Source: Phycisphaeraceae bacterium (GTDB lineage: Bacteria > Planctomycetota > Phycisphaerae > Phycisphaerales > UBA1924). From it: a stretch of DNA of 64,000 nt. Numbering within the stretch: the stretch's first letter is position 1; each line of letters begins with the position of its first letter. The translations under genes were made by a program, and so were the position numbers. Below the pieces are notes generated by a model. It was not told the DNA's origin and did no database searches. It saw only the letters and a list, made by a program, of their open reading frames with translations. The DNA is taken from positions 1,996,001-2,060,000 of the forward strand of contig CP054186.1 in the NCBI GenBank assembly GCA_015200025.1. Direction: 5' to 3'. Positions 63,895-64,000 of the stretch are shown here, in pieces.

Positions 63895-64000
63895 CCCATT
63901 ATTATCGTGAAAACCACCGCGGGATGCAACAAAAACACGACTTTCTTCACCGCCCCGCGGGGGGGGTGTTCTCGGCCCCCACCCCGCCGCCCCCGCCCGC
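63895..64000. other. right-edge region without a recognisable gene
   Basis: Beyond the promoter box the sequence to the window edge is G/C-homopolymeric with one potential hairpin around 63948-63970. No gene is supported. Confidence 0.5.
63901..63929 (-). promoter_or_regulatory. promoter of the minus-strand short transcript
   Basis: -35 TTGCAT (63929-63924), 17-bp spacer, -10 GATAAT (63906-63901). This A+T-rich island stands out in a roughly 70% G+C surround. Predicted start near 63894. Confidence 0.65.

Overview
The window is about 70% G+C and coding-dense. It almost certainly comes from a planctomycete of the class Phycisphaerae. The signs are pseudopilins processed at an (R)A|FTLIE site, a C-terminal VPAPG / hydrophobic / Arg-cluster (PEP-CTERM-like) sorting tail, paired dockerin-like EF-hand tails of the DFNGDGFVDFFDF type, SigE-like ECF sigma factors paired with small membrane regulators, and a divergent membrane pyrophosphatase. 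This assignment is inference from gene content; no rRNA gene is present to confirm it.

Layout. 1-1069: the 3' part of a WD40-repeat gene. 12140-1092 (minus): one glycan-utilisation locus of about 11 kb, running LacI regulator, pseudopilin, double carbohydrate-binding/EF-hand protein, ABC sugar-binding protein, two permeases, GH1 beta-glucosidase and two GH16 endo-glucanases. ATGA overlaps join the last six genes. A TTGACA-16-TAGCAT promoter overlapped by a 22-bp palindrome precedes lacI. 12162-15584: rhomboid protease, an M50-like protein that has lost its zinc motif, Nudix hydrolase. 15581-18087: GbsR/MarR-type regulator divergent from a zinc/manganese ABC pair. 18130-20684: anti-sigma/ECF pair and a PEP-CTERM protein. 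20789-31885: housekeeping genes including cyclophilin, LysR, aconitase, thioesterase, an ABC-2 exporter, tRNA-dihydrouridine synthase and a PIG-L deacetylase. 31974-36751: MgtE, single-domain asparaginase, MotAB, ECF sigma with a DUF6768 protein. 36803-38944: serine hydrolase.

39149-47654 is the most unusual part. A cystathionine beta-synthase-like gene and a cystathionine gamma-lyase/synthase-like gene flank two tandem copies of a three-gene cassette that I do not recognise as a described system. Each copy encodes (A) a bitopic envelope protein, (B) a small secreted or anchored cysteine-rich protein, and (C) a fusion of a MauE/DoxX-type membrane redox domain carrying CxC to a pseudopilin whose prepilin-peptidase site would separate the two halves. 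The second copy starts with a remnant of the CBS 3' end, which records the duplication. The roughly 180-bp leader is nearly identical between copies although the proteins have diverged widely.

47659-53708 (mostly minus): PgpH-like HD phosphodiesterase, PhoH, lipoprotein (plus), PhoR and PhoB. 54178-64000: phosphate-selective porin, EVE protein, TrpF, rhomboid-TPR, citrate synthase, lipoprotein, bS21, membrane pyrophosphatase. At the right edge is a short minus-strand transcription unit with its own promoter and terminator. Its RNA contains 15 nt perfectly complementary to the 3' end of 16S rRNA.

All functional calls come from reading motifs and translated sequence. No database search was possible.
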